DNA of 64,000 bases, taken from Hemibagrus wyckioides (lineage: Eukaryota > Chordata > Actinopteri > Siluriformes > Bagridae). How positions within the stretch are numbered: position 1 is the first letter of the stretch; the number at the start of each line of letters is the position of its first letter. The stretch lies in contig NC_080710.1 of the NCBI RefSeq assembly GCF_019097595.1, forward strand, positions 14,096,280 through 14,160,279, given 5' to 3'. The position numbers and the translations under genes were made by a program. The notes below the pieces were generated by a model. The model searched no databases, was not told the origin of the DNA, and saw nothing but the letters and a program-made list of their open reading frames with translations. Positions 10,754 to 23,780 of the stretch are shown one piece after another.

Positions 10754-11373
10754 CTACTTATGTAACACTACTATTTAACAGACTCTGTAAAAGATCAGTA
10801 ACATAAGATATTTACAGTTTTATTTTTTTGAATCTGGCAGAAATCCCAAACCTCATACCTACTGTCTGAGGAAAGTGCTACACAAAATAAAGTGACAATG
10901 CTCGGACTCATCACTACACACCCTCTTTACACACTGGGCTGTATTTGGCTTCCTTCTCTTAAATCTGCACATATCATTTTTATTAAAAGGACGTGAATCC
11001 TATTGTCATACAGTGTGCTTTTTTATATTATTATTGTTGTTGTTTGGAAGCTTGTTTATTTTACATTTTTTTTATTCATTCAAATGAATTTCTTTATATG
11101 GTCCGTTACACACTCGCTGCAAGTTCACTAGAAATTTCTGGCACGCTCAGCCATGGCCCGCCCCAACACCAGTCATCCTCACGCTTTGATCCGCTCTGTC
11201 CCGCCTATAACGACGAACAGGTCACTTTGATTGGTAAAGAATAAAGTCTATCACGATTTCTTTCTCGTTCATTGGTGGAGAGCTGTAGTGAGTCTCCGGC
11301 CACGCCTCAGTCTTCCTTTCTTCTCCACACTGCGTGCGGATCTCTGTGCCGGCTAACGAACCACGCCGCAAAC
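10754..11373. other. cct3 upstream region
   Basis: AT-rich up to about 11090, then a GC-richer promoter region with CpGs. The 83-aa open frame at 10993-11244 has no recognisable homology and I treat it as chance. Confidence 0.5.
11230..11275 (-). promoter_or_regulatory. Pair of inverted CCAAT boxes upstream of cct3
   Basis: ATTGG occurs at 11230-11234 and again at 11271-11275, 41 bp apart, in the GC-richer patch 100-145 bp before the cct3 start codon. This is a typical arrangement for a TATA-less housekeeping promoter bound by NF-Y. Confidence 0.5.
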
Positions 11374-14300
11374 ATGATGGGGAGACCGGTTCTCGTGCTT
11401 AGTGAGACGCTTTCCTTTCTATGTCTTTTAATACGAACTTAAACGCCGCTATATTAACGGCACTACAGATAACTCAGTATGATAGATTCTATGTCTGTTT
11501 TCATGGTAACTGATGGAAGGCTAACATGCTAACTGGCACGGCATGGGCCTAGCTTGGTCATCGGCTAACTAGCTCATCCGGCGCTTAGCTTAGCTTTCTT
11601 GTCAGTCTGTGGTTAGCTTTCTGTATTTTAGCATGCTGTAATTAGCCTGCTGGTTTTGCTGTGCCTGCAGATGGATAGCTAATGCTATAATTTGTATTAT
11701 ACAGTGATAGCTACCGAATGCACCGTTACACTGCAGTATATTCTGTTATAAGGAACTGTAGCTAACCGGGTTTGGGTATTAGGTTGTGATGTTACTGAAG
11801 TCATGGTAATAAAGGCAGTCAATCAAAACTGGTTCTGAATGATAGTTTAGTTTTAGCAGCCCCAAAATGACATGCAGTCGTTTCTGTGGTACACTAACAT
11901 TTTCATTTGATTATTGTAGGCCAGAATATGAAAAGAGAGTCTGGCAGGAAGGTCCAGATAGGAAATATTAATGCAGCTAAGGTAAGTCATTCATTTAAGG
12001 AACTCGTACACATCTCATAGACCCTTGAGTTACACCCTTGTCTTTTGTTTTTCAGACTATAGCAGATGTCATCAGGACATGTCTGGGACCAAGAGCTATG
12101 ATGAAGGTGTGTAATTGTGAATTATTTTCACTTAGCCTCAGCATCAGATCCATACTGACCAGTTATTGTGGATTTTGCTGTAGAATTGGAAGCAGGTGCC
12201 ACACCCTGTAACGTTATGTTACTGTATTTCCAGCTGAATAGAAATTACTTTAAAAATCACCCTACACACAACCGCTCCAAAGATTTATGCAGTGTAGAAC
12301 TAAGGCATTATCACTTATCTGTGGTGATTTGACCACAAATGGGTGTGTCTAAATAGGGCTCATTGCATCTTCTTGGACAGCACTGAAGTGTCTTGTCTGT
12401 CTTGGTTTCATTGTGAATACACCACTATGAATGCTTGTAAACAAAAATCTTTTTTGTTTTGAGCAGATGCTGCTGGACCCTATGGGAGGAATTGTCATGA
12501 CCAATGATGGCAATGCCATCCTGAGAGAGGTACTAAAACATTTCCAGCAGACTGATAAGTTGTTGTTCGCTCTGGTGCTCCTTGGTTGACGGCTTTATCT
12601 CTAACCTTTTCCTTCAGATTCAAGTACAGCACCCTGCCGCCAAGTCCATGATCGAGATCAGCCGTACTCAGGATGAGGAGGTGGGAGATGGCACTACTTC
12701 TGTCATTATCTTGGGTAAGTTGTGTTTTCTTCCATTTGTAACCATCTATGAGTTCTCTAAATACTTTGCCAGTTTGATGGGGAGTCAGTTTTTAATATGA
12801 AATGAATGAGATACTGTTATGAATATCATCAGTGGTCACAGTATAATAAAAACCTGCATTTGTATAGCTGGAGAGATGCTGTCGGTGGCTGAGCAGTTTC
12901 TGGAGCAGCAGATGCATCCCACTGTGGTAATCAGTGCTTACAGGCAGGCTCTGGATGACATGCTCAACACGCTCAAAGAGATCAGGTAGTGTCTCTTTCC
13001 AGACATGCTGAGCTTGCTCAGGCTGATGAAAGTGTTTGAGGGATTATTCATTTATATGAACAGTGCTCAGTGTGTGTTTGAAAAATTGCATTAAATCACA
13101 AATATCAAACAACATGATTCACATTCACACTCAAGCTTTGGATGATTACTTGTTCAGTAAGCTGGATCTTTTTTCCCCACAGCACTCCAGTCGACCCAAA
13201 TGATCGGGACATGATGCTGAAGATCATTAACTCGGCCATCAACACCAAGGCACTGAGTCGCTGGTCAAGCTTGGCTTGTAACATTGCTCTGGATGCAGTG
13301 CGCACTGTGGAGCTGGAGGAAAACGGCCGCAAGGAAATTGATATTAAAAAATATGCCAAGGTGGAAAAGGTAGGGGTCATTTTGTTTTCGTCAGAGGAGG
13401 GAAAAAAAACATTGAATGTGAATGATGAATTCATATTCAGTATGAATTCTTAAGTATTAAGTAGCTCATATGGCCATTTGGCTGTAATATGCTTTTCTTC
13501 CTGAAAATGCATTAAAGGTTTCTGAAGTCAGCTAGTTGTCTGTTCTGGACTGTTCTCAGGAGGGCCCCTGGTGTTCTTTCCATTGTAATATGACTATAGT
13601 TTTGTATTAAATAGGATTTATCTTTGTTCAGAGTTTAGGCATGTGCCACTAAGTAATGCCATGCTGGTCATTCAAAATGCAGTTGCATAAACACATGTGG
13701 GGTGTTGCAGTAATGTAAAAACGCAAAACATTGTCAAAGATTCATGAGTAAGAACCATTCTCAAATTTAAGGCAAAATATGTATAGATGTCTGCATAGAT
13801 ATTTTAGGTTATGGTTAAAAAATGCTAAAGGGAAACAGCTTACAATCACTGTCAACTGTAAGCTTTTCTTTAAACCAAGACAAACAACTACATTTGCTTT
13901 AAAAAATAAAAAAAACAAAACTATATATATTTAGGTTCTTAGACCTATGTGAACAATGTACTTAAGGAGGACAGGCTTTGTTAGTTTAGTGATTTAGCAT
14001 AAACTAAAGGAAATCTGACTTATTTTAAGGCTTTTTTGGGTTTGTGTAGGTGCCTGGTGGGATCATTGAAGACTCATGTGTGCTGAAGGGGGTTATGGTA
14101 AATAAAGATGTAACACACCCCCGTATGCGCCGTCTCATCAAAAACCCTCGCATTGTGCTCCTTGACTGTTCCCTAGAGTACAAGAAGGGTGAGAGCCAGG
14201 TAAGACAGGAGTATACACCAATAACATACACTCTCTCATTTACAGCCACACACAGCTTCAGCAAGTGTTTAATAACACTTTTACTCTCTCCAGACGGATA

Positions 14301-16702
14301 TAGAAATCACTCGTGAGGAAGACTTTGCCAGAATCTTGCAGATGGAGGAAGAATACATCCAGCAGATCTGTGAAGATATTATTCGCCTCAAGCCTGACTT
14401 GGTCTTTACCGAGAAGGGAATCTCCGGTACATACACACAGACGCACACACACACACAAGCACACACGCTCTGCATTTCACATGCCTAGAACATTACATGC
14501 TGTGATCCACACTGATAGCACTTTCATGAGATCTCCTAAATATCGTTTGCACCCTAGATCTTGCTCAGCACTATCTGATGAAAGCCAACATCACTGCAAT
14601 ACGTCGTGTCCGTAAAACAGACAACAATCGCATTGCCAGGTAAGACTGGAATTAAAGAGTAGTGCAGTCTTCCCCTATTATTATTAATTATGCTGGGGAG
14701 ATTTATTATGAATTTACTTCATCCTTCAATGTATCTTCCTCTGTTCCTCAGAGCCTGTGGAGCCCGCATTGCCAACAGGACAGATGAGTTGCGTGAGGAA
14801 GATGTGGGAACGGGTGCAGGCCTGTTTGAAGTGAAGAAAATTGGTGATGAGTATTTCACCTTTGTCACTGAGTGCAAAGACCCCAAAGCTTGCACTATTC
14901 TGCTGAGAGGAGCCAGCAAGGAGATCCTAGCGGTAAGAGACATTAAGCAAGGCATTTGTATGCTTATCCATGCCCACCATCGATCTGTTGGTCAGAAATT
15001 CCCAGTGGTAGCTTCCACTGCTTCTAAACCTCTTCCAAACAGTTGGCAGAATGTTAGTCATGGGATTGTAAAAAAAAGATGATATAGTGTCTCACCAAAG
15101 CTGTTCTTGTGTCAGTTTGTGCAGAGGTTAAATATTATTGGAGCTATGCAGTTATAGGTATATGTATTTTCCGTGTGATAAGGATATTGTTTTTGCATAA
15201 TCACAAATTCTTTCCTCTATAAATCAGATTTATATCTTAAAAACAGACACCTTTCACTGAAGAATTTATGAAATGGTGCTTCAAATTTTATTGGCTCCCT
15301 CTTGTGAGTCCCGATGTTCTAAATTGCTTGTGGTTTGTGTCCTAGGAGGTTGAGCGTAATCTGCAGGATGCAATGCAAGTGTGCCGTAACGTCCTGCTGG
15401 AGGCATGTCTGCTGCCAGGCGGTGGTGCTGTAGAGATGGCTGTGTCTCACAGGCTGATGGAGCGTTCACGAGCCCTCACTGGTGTTGAGCAGTGGCCCTA
15501 CCGTGCCGTGGCCCAGGCCCTTGAGGTCATCCCCCGCACCCTCATCCAGAACTGTGGAGCCTCCACCATCCGTGTGCTCACATCCCTTAGGGTGAGTGTG
15601 ATTTGTGTTTTTTCCCTCTCCCCTTCCACCTCACCAAATACAGTATGTGCAGAGAATTTATTTAATTCTCTCATTCTATGTGGCATGCTATTGTTTCTAA
15701 ATTTCTAAAACTGTTAAAATGAAACTCCTGTTACTGCTCCAGGCAAAGCACACTCAGGAGGGCAGCACCTCATGGGGTGTTAATGGAGAGACGGGCACTC
15801 TGGCAGACATGGCTGAGCTGGGAATTTGGGAGCCGCTGGCTGTCAAGGCCCAAACGTACAAGACAGCAGTAGAGGTATACACTCTGAAAGTGTCACTTCT
15901 CTCATTCTGCAGTGTATATAATGATGGAGAAGAAAACAGTTAGATGTATTGCAGTTATTTTCAAAGATTTAACCCAGATTCAGAAAATGTGATTGTATTT
16001 ATTTTGTTAGTTTTCTAATATTTTTGAATAATATGACCTTCAAACAGGAATAATACACACTGAGATCAAATCCCAAATGGGTTTAATTATACATGCTCAC
16101 TACATAAGGTATAGCATAAAGCCACTGGTACCTACACACTCCATACTCAGTTGAAAACTAGGAGATCCAGCCTCTGATGATTGTGTGTTGAATGCTAAAT
16201 GCTTCTAAATCACATTAAAGGCAAATTCTTTATTCCTAGACTAAATAACACCAGGGCCAAAAGATTTAGGAAGCTAATTTCAGTAGAGAAGTATTAAGTG
16301 GAAAAAAATCAACAAAATAAATGTAATTACATTTACTTAGATTTCATTTATAATTCAGATAATTAAAATATTTGAATAATGCTCACAATGTAAAAGTTTG
16401 ACAGACTTAGTCCAAAAATATAACCTTATGTTTAGCATTATATACAGTAATTTTTTCAGCTTTATAATTTAACATTGTTTAAACTGGTTCTCTTTTAGTC
16501 TACATTTTTACCCAGTTTCATGTTTAATGATCTATTTTTCCCCACATTACTCCTATACCTCTCTTTCCTATGATGGTCATCATTATTGAGCTGTACTCTA
16601 TCTTTTTAGACGGCCATCCTACTCCTGCGTATCGACGACATTGTGTCTGGGCACAAGAAGAAGGGAGAGCAGAACACAGGGGGAGGACAGGGAGCTGAGT
16701 AA
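11374..16702 (+). CDS. cct3: T-complex protein 1 subunit gamma (CCT3), 14 exons, 540 aa
   Basis: Subunit of the cytosolic TRiC/CCT chaperonin ring that folds actin and tubulin using ATP. Exons: 11374-11401, 11920-11981, 12056-12106, 12467-12529, 12618-12714, 12868-12985, 13183-13369, 14050-14199, 14294-14426, 14558-14639, 14752-14932, 15346-15591, 15743-15874, 16610-16702; total 1623 nt, 541 codons with stop. It starts MMGRPVLVLSQNMKRESGRK, typical for the gamma subunit. Group II chaperonin signatures are present: TCLGPRAMMKMLLDPMGG, NDGNAILREI, the nucleotide-binding GDGTTSV (exon 5), the apical-domain VPGGIIEDSCVLKGVM (exon 8) and LLPGGGAVEMAVS (exon 12). The tail ends in a Lys/Gly-rich KKKGEQNTGGGQGAE. 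Full length for the family with no broken exon. An ATG at 11377 would simply drop one Met. Confidence 0.97.
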
Positions 16703-17299
16703 ACAGAAGTGAAGAAAGCAAGGCTGTGAGATCAAGAAGATGGATGTCTAAAATAGTTAACATTGATTTCTGATCGAATTGCCATCTTTAACACAACATT
16801 CTCTGGCTTTTATTCTACCATTAGGCCTTGCTTATGTAAAGATTTACTATGCTGTTTGTTTTCAAGCCCTGTGAGGATTAATTAAACAGACCTTTAGATA
16901 TGTTTACATTTGTCGATGTGTATATGCATTCTGATCCATAGTTACCTGCTGGGGTTGTTACCTATTTTCTTCTACATTTCATGCTCATTAAGTCCCAACA
17001 GTGATTAAAAAGTCCTTTTGAAATGTTTCCACCTGCTGTCCAGAATGGTACAGTTCAAATCCATGAAGTATCCATGAAACATGATTTTACACATTTGCTG
17101 AAAAATGTCATTCCTATTTGATGAAACCAGAGCAAAATGTGTTATCAATGCATGTTACACAATGTAGAAGCTCTGACATCTTCATCTTAAGTTCCCTCTA
17201 CACAAGTCACCATTTGGCCAGGAAGTACACAACTGACTTAAACAGATGAATATTTTTTTATTCTTTAGTTTGTGTTTTTGTAATATTCTGCTTTAGGTA
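16703..17299 (+). other. cct3 3' UTR and spacer
   Basis: Non-coding. ATTAAA at 16881-16886 is the nearest polyadenylation-like hexamer to the stop. Confidence 0.45.
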
Positions 17300-17830
17300 A
17301 GATACACACTCACCAAAAACCTTAATAATAGTGGGTAGGCTGTTTTTCTCTAAATTTTAATTCCCCAAGATGCCTGAAACGTTCCTTTGAGATTGTGGTT
17401 CATGTTGACATGATTGCATCGCATAATTCCTGTAGATTTTCAGGTGCTCTTTCATGCTGTAAATCTCTCATTCTTCTACATCCCGAAGCAATTTTACTGG
17501 ACCCAGATCTGTTGACCGGAAAGGTCACTGAAGAACACCGAACTTGTTGTCGTGCATGAATCCGGTTGGAGATTACCTTACATGGTGCATCACCATGCTG
17601 GAAGCAGCCATTAAATCATTTTTGAGTAAATTGTGGGCAAAAAGGTATGCACATGGACAGCAACAATGTGGCTTATCAAAAGGCTGGTGCCAGTCAAGTG
17701 ATTGGTAAAAATGGGTCCATAGTGTGCCAAGAAAACATTCCACATACCTTTACCCTTCCTCTACCAGCCTGGGCTATTGACACAAGGAAGGTGGGCCCAT
17801 GGAGCTTGTTTGTCTAGTTTGTATGCTTTT
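17300..17830 (-). mobile_element. Tc1-like transposon fragment (family B)
   Basis: Parallels the left part of the repeat at 38041-39180: 'catgttgacatgattgcat', 'cctgtagattttc', 'aattgtgg', 'ggcccatgga' and similar words occur in the same order. It is a decayed, truncated copy with no open transposase frame. Confidence 0.55.
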
Positions 17831-20013
17831 AGTCAATAGTTAAGGGAATGTAAGTATTGTGTAGAGAACTTCAACTCATTTTACAGGATCAATTTAATGT
17901 TGAGAACACTCAAAGTTGCAAAGTTAGTGGCTGAATCTGCAATGTATTGGAAACAGAGACAGTAGCATCAGGAAAATAGGAGAAATTTATTTGTGAAAAT
18001 CTATAGAAACATATGCCAAGCTAGAAATATTATTTCTAGTTTACTTTGTTCAGTGCACATAAGTGCAAAAAAGGAAGTACAGAATAAAACTTTATAGATT
18101 AAAAGATTTTTATACATGCAATCATATGTTCTCTTTCTATATTAAAACTAATACAGAATTATACTTGGAACAAATAATCACGTAAACTATAACAGTGCAT
18201 TCTCTTGTTTGCTCTATTGTTCAGCAGAGACGATGACAAATCTAAACAGATAGCAAAAACAGAGCAGGTTTACTTGCTCACTTTCTTGCCAAGTTGTAAA
18301 AGGCAATCACGTGATCACATGAGGCCTTGACTACAAAAAAAACCCCAAAACAAAACATAAGAGCAGATGCATGATTTACCAGGGGACTCCAACAATGCTC
18401 CTGCAATCACACAGCGACAATGCGATGGTTAAAATATGTGAGAGTTTGGCCTAGAGCCCCTGAAAAACTGCGTGCTGTGTGTGGACTGTCCCAACAGCAA
18501 GTGACAAGACAGAGACTTATCTCATCTCACTTATGGACTCTAGGACTGAAAGTCAATTACAAGAAGAGCCATGGTACATGTGTAGAACGCACATTTCACA
18601 AGCATGAATATTTTGAGGATAGACGAAAGAGCTATTGTGATTACAAAATTATCAGTTATCACACAATTTTCACACATGGCCTATATGCACTCTTTCTACA
18701 TCTGCCAACAGTAACCATATTGGTAAAACTCAGAATGCTGCACCCTATTTTAGTTATCTGGCATTGTGCATTATTTGACTGTATGATAAACCCTTGTGAT
18801 AACTGTGATACATTACCTACATGAAAGAAGCCACCCTGGCAGTCAGAAATTAAATAAGAGAAGGTTACACATGTACCTGTGGTTCTAAATTTGGAGGACT
18901 GCCAGGGCCACTGGATCTCTCGGGATAGTCAGCGTTGTCAGAGAATGAGTGTGACGGAGCTAGGGACCTTTTATAGGTGATATCGTATTATATACAACTT
19001 TCACTTAGAAGTCAACAATAAAACAAGCAAATGGGGGGAGAAAAAAAAAATCATTAGTTCTGAAGGAAACTGCCCTGGTGGTCCTCAATCACTACCGCAT
19101 ACATAGTCTTCTGTTATCACTGTTTAAGGGATACAATGACATGATTTCAGAGGAAATCAAAGTTAATTTGTCATAATCTTATTTACAAGAGTTAATACAA
19201 AAGCATGTAGAAATAACATTCATGCTCCTTAAGAAATTTAACACATTTGTTCCATCTCTGTCTGCCAGCTTGAAATTTCTTCTTCATACACATTTGGATA
19301 ATCCATACCCAGCATCCCAAACTAACATTTATGGAAAAAGAAAAATCTGTACTGAAATAAGTAATAAGTAAGGACCATTTTTCAGGAATAAATGACCCAC
19401 TTCAGGTATATTGCACACACAATTTCCACAAACATGCTACAAGGTTATATCTATATATTTTTCAACTCGAATTGGCAAGAAAAGAAAAAAATAAATCAGT
19501 TTGTTCTTTTGGCATGAGAAAAGAAACTAGAAGTCTATTTAAAAAAAAAACAAAAACAACAAAAAACATTTCCACATCTGCTTGTGTTGCATTCATAAGC
19601 AATTAAGCATTTAATTCTTGCTCGAAAATGCTCTGGAATTACACTCATTAGCAGTATTGTTCACATGACTGTAGCATCACTGAACAATCCATCATTTTAG
19701 TGAATCTTTTTTTTATTAATTGTCTTAAATTAGGCAGGCAACTGTACACAATTTTACCCTACATAATCCATCAAGACAGATGTGGAATGTTGTAACAATC
19801 ATTCTAAGCAAAATCACAGCATGAGGTCCAGAATTTGTTTCAATTTGCCTCTAAGACAAATAAGACTTATTTTTCCAAAACTGGAGTACTACCTTTGCCA
19901 TATACACAGGCATTTGATCTGTGTTCTCTGAAGCTGGCAAAAATAAGAGATAACTAACAATCAAACAGATGAAGAGACTCGCTTTTCTTTTTTCTGGGCC
20001 ATCAGATCTTGAT
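17831..20013. other. Intergenic region between cct3 and tmem79, with tmem79 3' UTR
   Basis: No gene is recognised. A 134-aa open frame at 18420-18824 has no family features. Around 18831-19085 the word CCACCCTGGCAGTC recurs as inverted or degenerate versions (gactgccagggccac near 18898, ctgccctggtggtcctc near 19070), near a TATA-like 'ttttatagg' at 18969. That could be a decayed element end or LTR, but I cannot name it. TTTATT at 19712-19717 (AATAAA on the minus strand) is a plausible tmem79 polyadenylation signal. Confidence 0.4.
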
Positions 20014-22258
20014 CTAGCCCCAGAACCTCTGCCTGTACTCTTGAGGAGGGTTGGGTGATTCCATCTCATCCTGGGCAAAGATTGAGCCAGCAGATTCAGC
20101 CATGAAGATAAAGTACAGGTTGGCCACCAACATGGTCAGCATAGGCAAGAAGGAGAACCCGAATCCAAAACCCCTCAGACTGCTGCCCCATGCTGCTGCA
20201 ATCCAGTACACAAGCCTGTGGATTACACAAACACTGCTGAAGGCCAACACTGTTTATGTGTGCCTGCCAAGTGAATGAGTTACACACACAAACACACACA
20301 CACACTAAACTGTAATGTATGAAAGGCAAACAACTAGAGGGGAGTATGCTACACACATTTTTTTGGTGTCTACTTTACACAGATATCTAGTTGCAAGTAT
20401 CTAGTGTCTGTATAATCCCTGATTTACAGAATTTTCCATTTTGAGATATCCTAACACAACCTTGTGAATGGACAGGGAACAGCAAGGTGTTTTACACTAG
20501 AGGCGCAGGAATTTTAAGGAGAACGCATGGTGTGAGCTTGGATGTCACAAATCATCAAGGTGTGTTGTTTCCAATGATTTATACAATGGTGAAATAATTC
20601 CCCAATCAGAAGGTACTGACTAATTTTTTATCAAAGAATGACTCGTTATGTCATGATAATTATTGTAGCTCCTACTATTATTATTATTTTAGCAGTTGCA
20701 GACAAAAAATACTGAATGTCATGACTCCTGTAGTGGCACCATCACCCACACATCTGCAGAAAGGCATTAGGTTACCTGCCAATGGCAAAGACGATGGTGA
20801 GGAGAGGCACCAGTTTGAGAAGGTGCTGGTTCAGATAAGCAGCCATTACACCCAGCTGAAGGAAATACAGGAGGAAGAGTGAGACAGAGTCGTCAACGTA
20901 TCGCCGGTGGATGTTCACCTCTTCAATCTCTCCATCACAATGAGGTTTCAGAGATCGGTAGCGCACACGGGAGATACCCAGCACCAACACACCTGAAGGA
21001 GTGAAGATCAGCACTAACTGAAATATCTGCATTGAGACCTCCAGTATACAGTATCTCATAATCAACAGGAAAGCGCTGCAATAATAATACCCTACAACAA
21101 ATTTTTCCTTCACAGCTGCCTCCTTACCCAGGACAATCGGTATGACTGCAAAGACCGAACAGCGCAGTGTGTAAACCAGCCTTAGAGGGGCACTGTCCAG
21201 CAGAGGAGCATCAAAGGGTAAGAAAGTGTGACCACCCCACACCAGGACAGGGAAGATCAGAGCTGACATGAATATAGACACTCCCATCTTCAACACATCA
21301 CGGTATGTCCCAGCACATGAACCTTGAAGAAAATGAAGCCATGAGATATTGGATTGCTTTAAAATTACCTGGGGAGAGGATTTTGATTATGATTATAAAG
21401 TCACAGGGTTAAAATATGAGATTTCCTTTTTTTTTCAGAGATACGTTAAGTAGCATCTTTTAAGAATTCAAAACAATTATGTGTAATATTTGTGATAGCA
21501 GTTTTCCAGTTCTATTCAAGGTTATCAATAAATGGGGAGTTGAAAAGATGCTTGTGTGTCTGCTTATAATCACATTTACACTACCAAAAAAATATAAAAA
21601 CAAACAAACAAAAAAGGTTTTTCGCCTCACAAATTTGCAACTTGTTCTGTTGGTGATATTCATGGTAGTATCCATCTGGAAGTGTGTCTTGCTGTCCAAG
21701 GAAGCCATCATTCTCCTCCTCCCACAATTCTGACCTGCACCTGGGTGGCGCAGGCATGCTGGTGGAGCGCAGGATGCTTACACTTGGACTGAAGACCCCA
21801 GCTGCTTTCTCTGGCATACTGTTTAACTCCTCCACCTCAATCTCCAAATGTGGAACCTTCTCTCTTTGCTCAGGCTGCTTTCCCTCCACGCAGTCTTCAC
21901 ATGCTGCACGCTTTTCTCGCCCACCAAACTCTCGCTCACTCTCAGTCCTGCTTACTCCTCCACGGAGAGAGCCGCTATCTGATCTCTCACTCTCCTTGTC
22001 TCCTACAAGGTCCATTTCTCTCTGCTCTGGACTGAGATCAGATGCTGCATTTTCTATCTTGCCAAGTTGATCAGCCTTGTCTCCAGGCCAGGGCAGTGTG
22101 TTTGGCTCCGTTTCAGCACCAGCGAGCTTTTCTTCTGTTCTGTTCATGTCTGCATTTATCTTCTTTTCTGTTTCCCAGTCAGGAGCAGTGGGTTGTGGTG
22201 TCAGAACTAGAGGATATTTGACCAGTGGCACAGAGTCTGAAGAAAGGTCCTCAGACAT
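20014..22258 (-). CDS. tmem79: Transmembrane protein 79 (mattrin) homologue, 4 coding exons, 413 aa
   Basis: Multi-pass membrane protein; in mammals it acts in the trans-Golgi/lamellar granule system and in Wnt-receptor control (family knowledge). Minus-strand exons in order: 22258-21631, 21322-21128, 20992-20776, 20215-20014 (stop TAG), totalling 1242 nt, 414 codons with stop. The first exon is a hydrophilic acidic cytoplasmic region of about 209 residues (MSEDLSSDSVPLVKYPLVL...). The rest is strongly hydrophobic, with about five membrane segments (VSIFMSALIFPVLVWGG, LVYTLRCSVFAVIPIVLG, VSLFLLYFLQLGVMAAYL, LLKLVPLLTIVFAIGRLVYW, FGFSFLPMLTMLVANLYFIF) forming the MAPEG-like domain. The first donor (GTGAGG) truncates the open frame that runs on to 21581. 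An acceptor-like 'tttttttcag' near 22360 implies an upstream 5' UTR exon. Adjacency to cct3 matches human 1q22. Confidence 0.88.
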
Positions 22259-22790
22259 CTTGAATTACAATAGTATAGACTTATTTTGCAGTAGGGGATT
22301 AAATACCATCCAAGAGTTCATCTCTCAGAACAGGGATCACGTTTGAGTTTCTCCTTTCTGAAAAAAAGTAGGTCAGTAGGATACATTTTAAACAACGTAC
22401 CAAAATAAATGTTTGTTATTGATGTTGTTTTTAAATCAAGCTGTTAAGGTCGTCACACTGAGCTGAATGACCGTAGTTCATAAAATACACATTTGTGTGC
22501 CTTTCTAATTATCTAAATATTATCAGAATTTTAGTAAATAACAACATTACTCCTGATTTTGACCAAATCAAACTTAAATTTACTGCCATGACACAAGTTC
22601 AGACACAGTTTCCCAGTTCTGTAAAGCTTTAACAATTGAAAACAAATCGATAAATTAAAAAAAAAAAAAAAAATCTATTTCCCAGTTTATTATATTAACA
22701 TATTTCTGTTTAGAGTGTATTGCAGTGATAACAATAATAATAACAATAAGTTATTATTATAATAACAACAACAACAACAATAATAATAGT

Positions 22791-22829
<39 letters not shown>

Positions 22830-23744
22830 TATAGCAACTAAACAGCAGGGAATACAATATATTTAATTTCTTCAACTGTTTCGAAGTCTAAATCTAGTCT
22901 GAATAACACTAGGTATGATATGATTGTCAGTATTAAATGTGACACAAGCCAAACTATGAAGGAATGGTATACAGAGACTTTTAATAGCTCTTGTAGATGG
23001 ATCTTTAAAAAGGACATTTTTAGGGAACAGAATAAATTCTGCTATTATAAGAGCAAGGACTTTTAGTTACTTAAGGACTTTTTTAGTGATCTGATACATT
23101 TTTGGCCAAAGCCATTAACCAATTGTGTTTTTAAAACAATAATAGCAATAATAATAATAATTGAAAATAAACTAAAACTCTTATGTTTCGGGTAATGATC
23201 TTGACGTATTTTAACTGATTTTGTGGATTTAACATCTTGATAATTCGACATTAATGGGCTTTTTGCCTTGGTGACACTTCCCATGTGCGATGGCGACACT
23301 GAGAAACTTTCAGTAAGCGATGGCGACACTGCAGCTCGAGACGCCACGCATTTTTATTTCCCAAACACAAAACAAAACACAAAAAGCCTGTGGAAATCAA
23401 ACTACAACATTAAAATAAACCATTATAAAGGAGAAAACGCCAGCGACGTTCTTTATAACAATTTAGCTTAAAAGAAAACAGTCACAGGCCCACATACTGC
23501 CTATTGATACCGACAGGTCTTTCGTCAAACCGGACAGAAAAAAACCCGGAAGTCAGCAAACATAAACTCGATAATCAAACACCAACAAAAGATCAGGTTT
23601 AAGTCTTTATGTTTCCATTACACTTACCCAAAATTCAGTATCATACATAGCCCGGAGGTTTGGTCAGTTTTCCCAGCGAAACGTGTTCTTGGTCTTTTTT
23701 AGGAATTTTTCCGGAAGTAAAGGTTCAGGTGTGTCCAGGTGCCT

Positions 23745-23780
<36 letters not shown>

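Noticed and set aside
18420..18824. 134-aa plus-strand open frame
   Set aside because: No recognisable domain, no splice partners, biased composition without family features; likely chance.
21581..21630. Read-through of the first tmem79 exon to its open-frame end
   Set aside because: A GTGAGG donor at 21630-21625 joins in phase to the next exon, and the extra residues (LFCLFVFIFFW) come from an A-rich intron.
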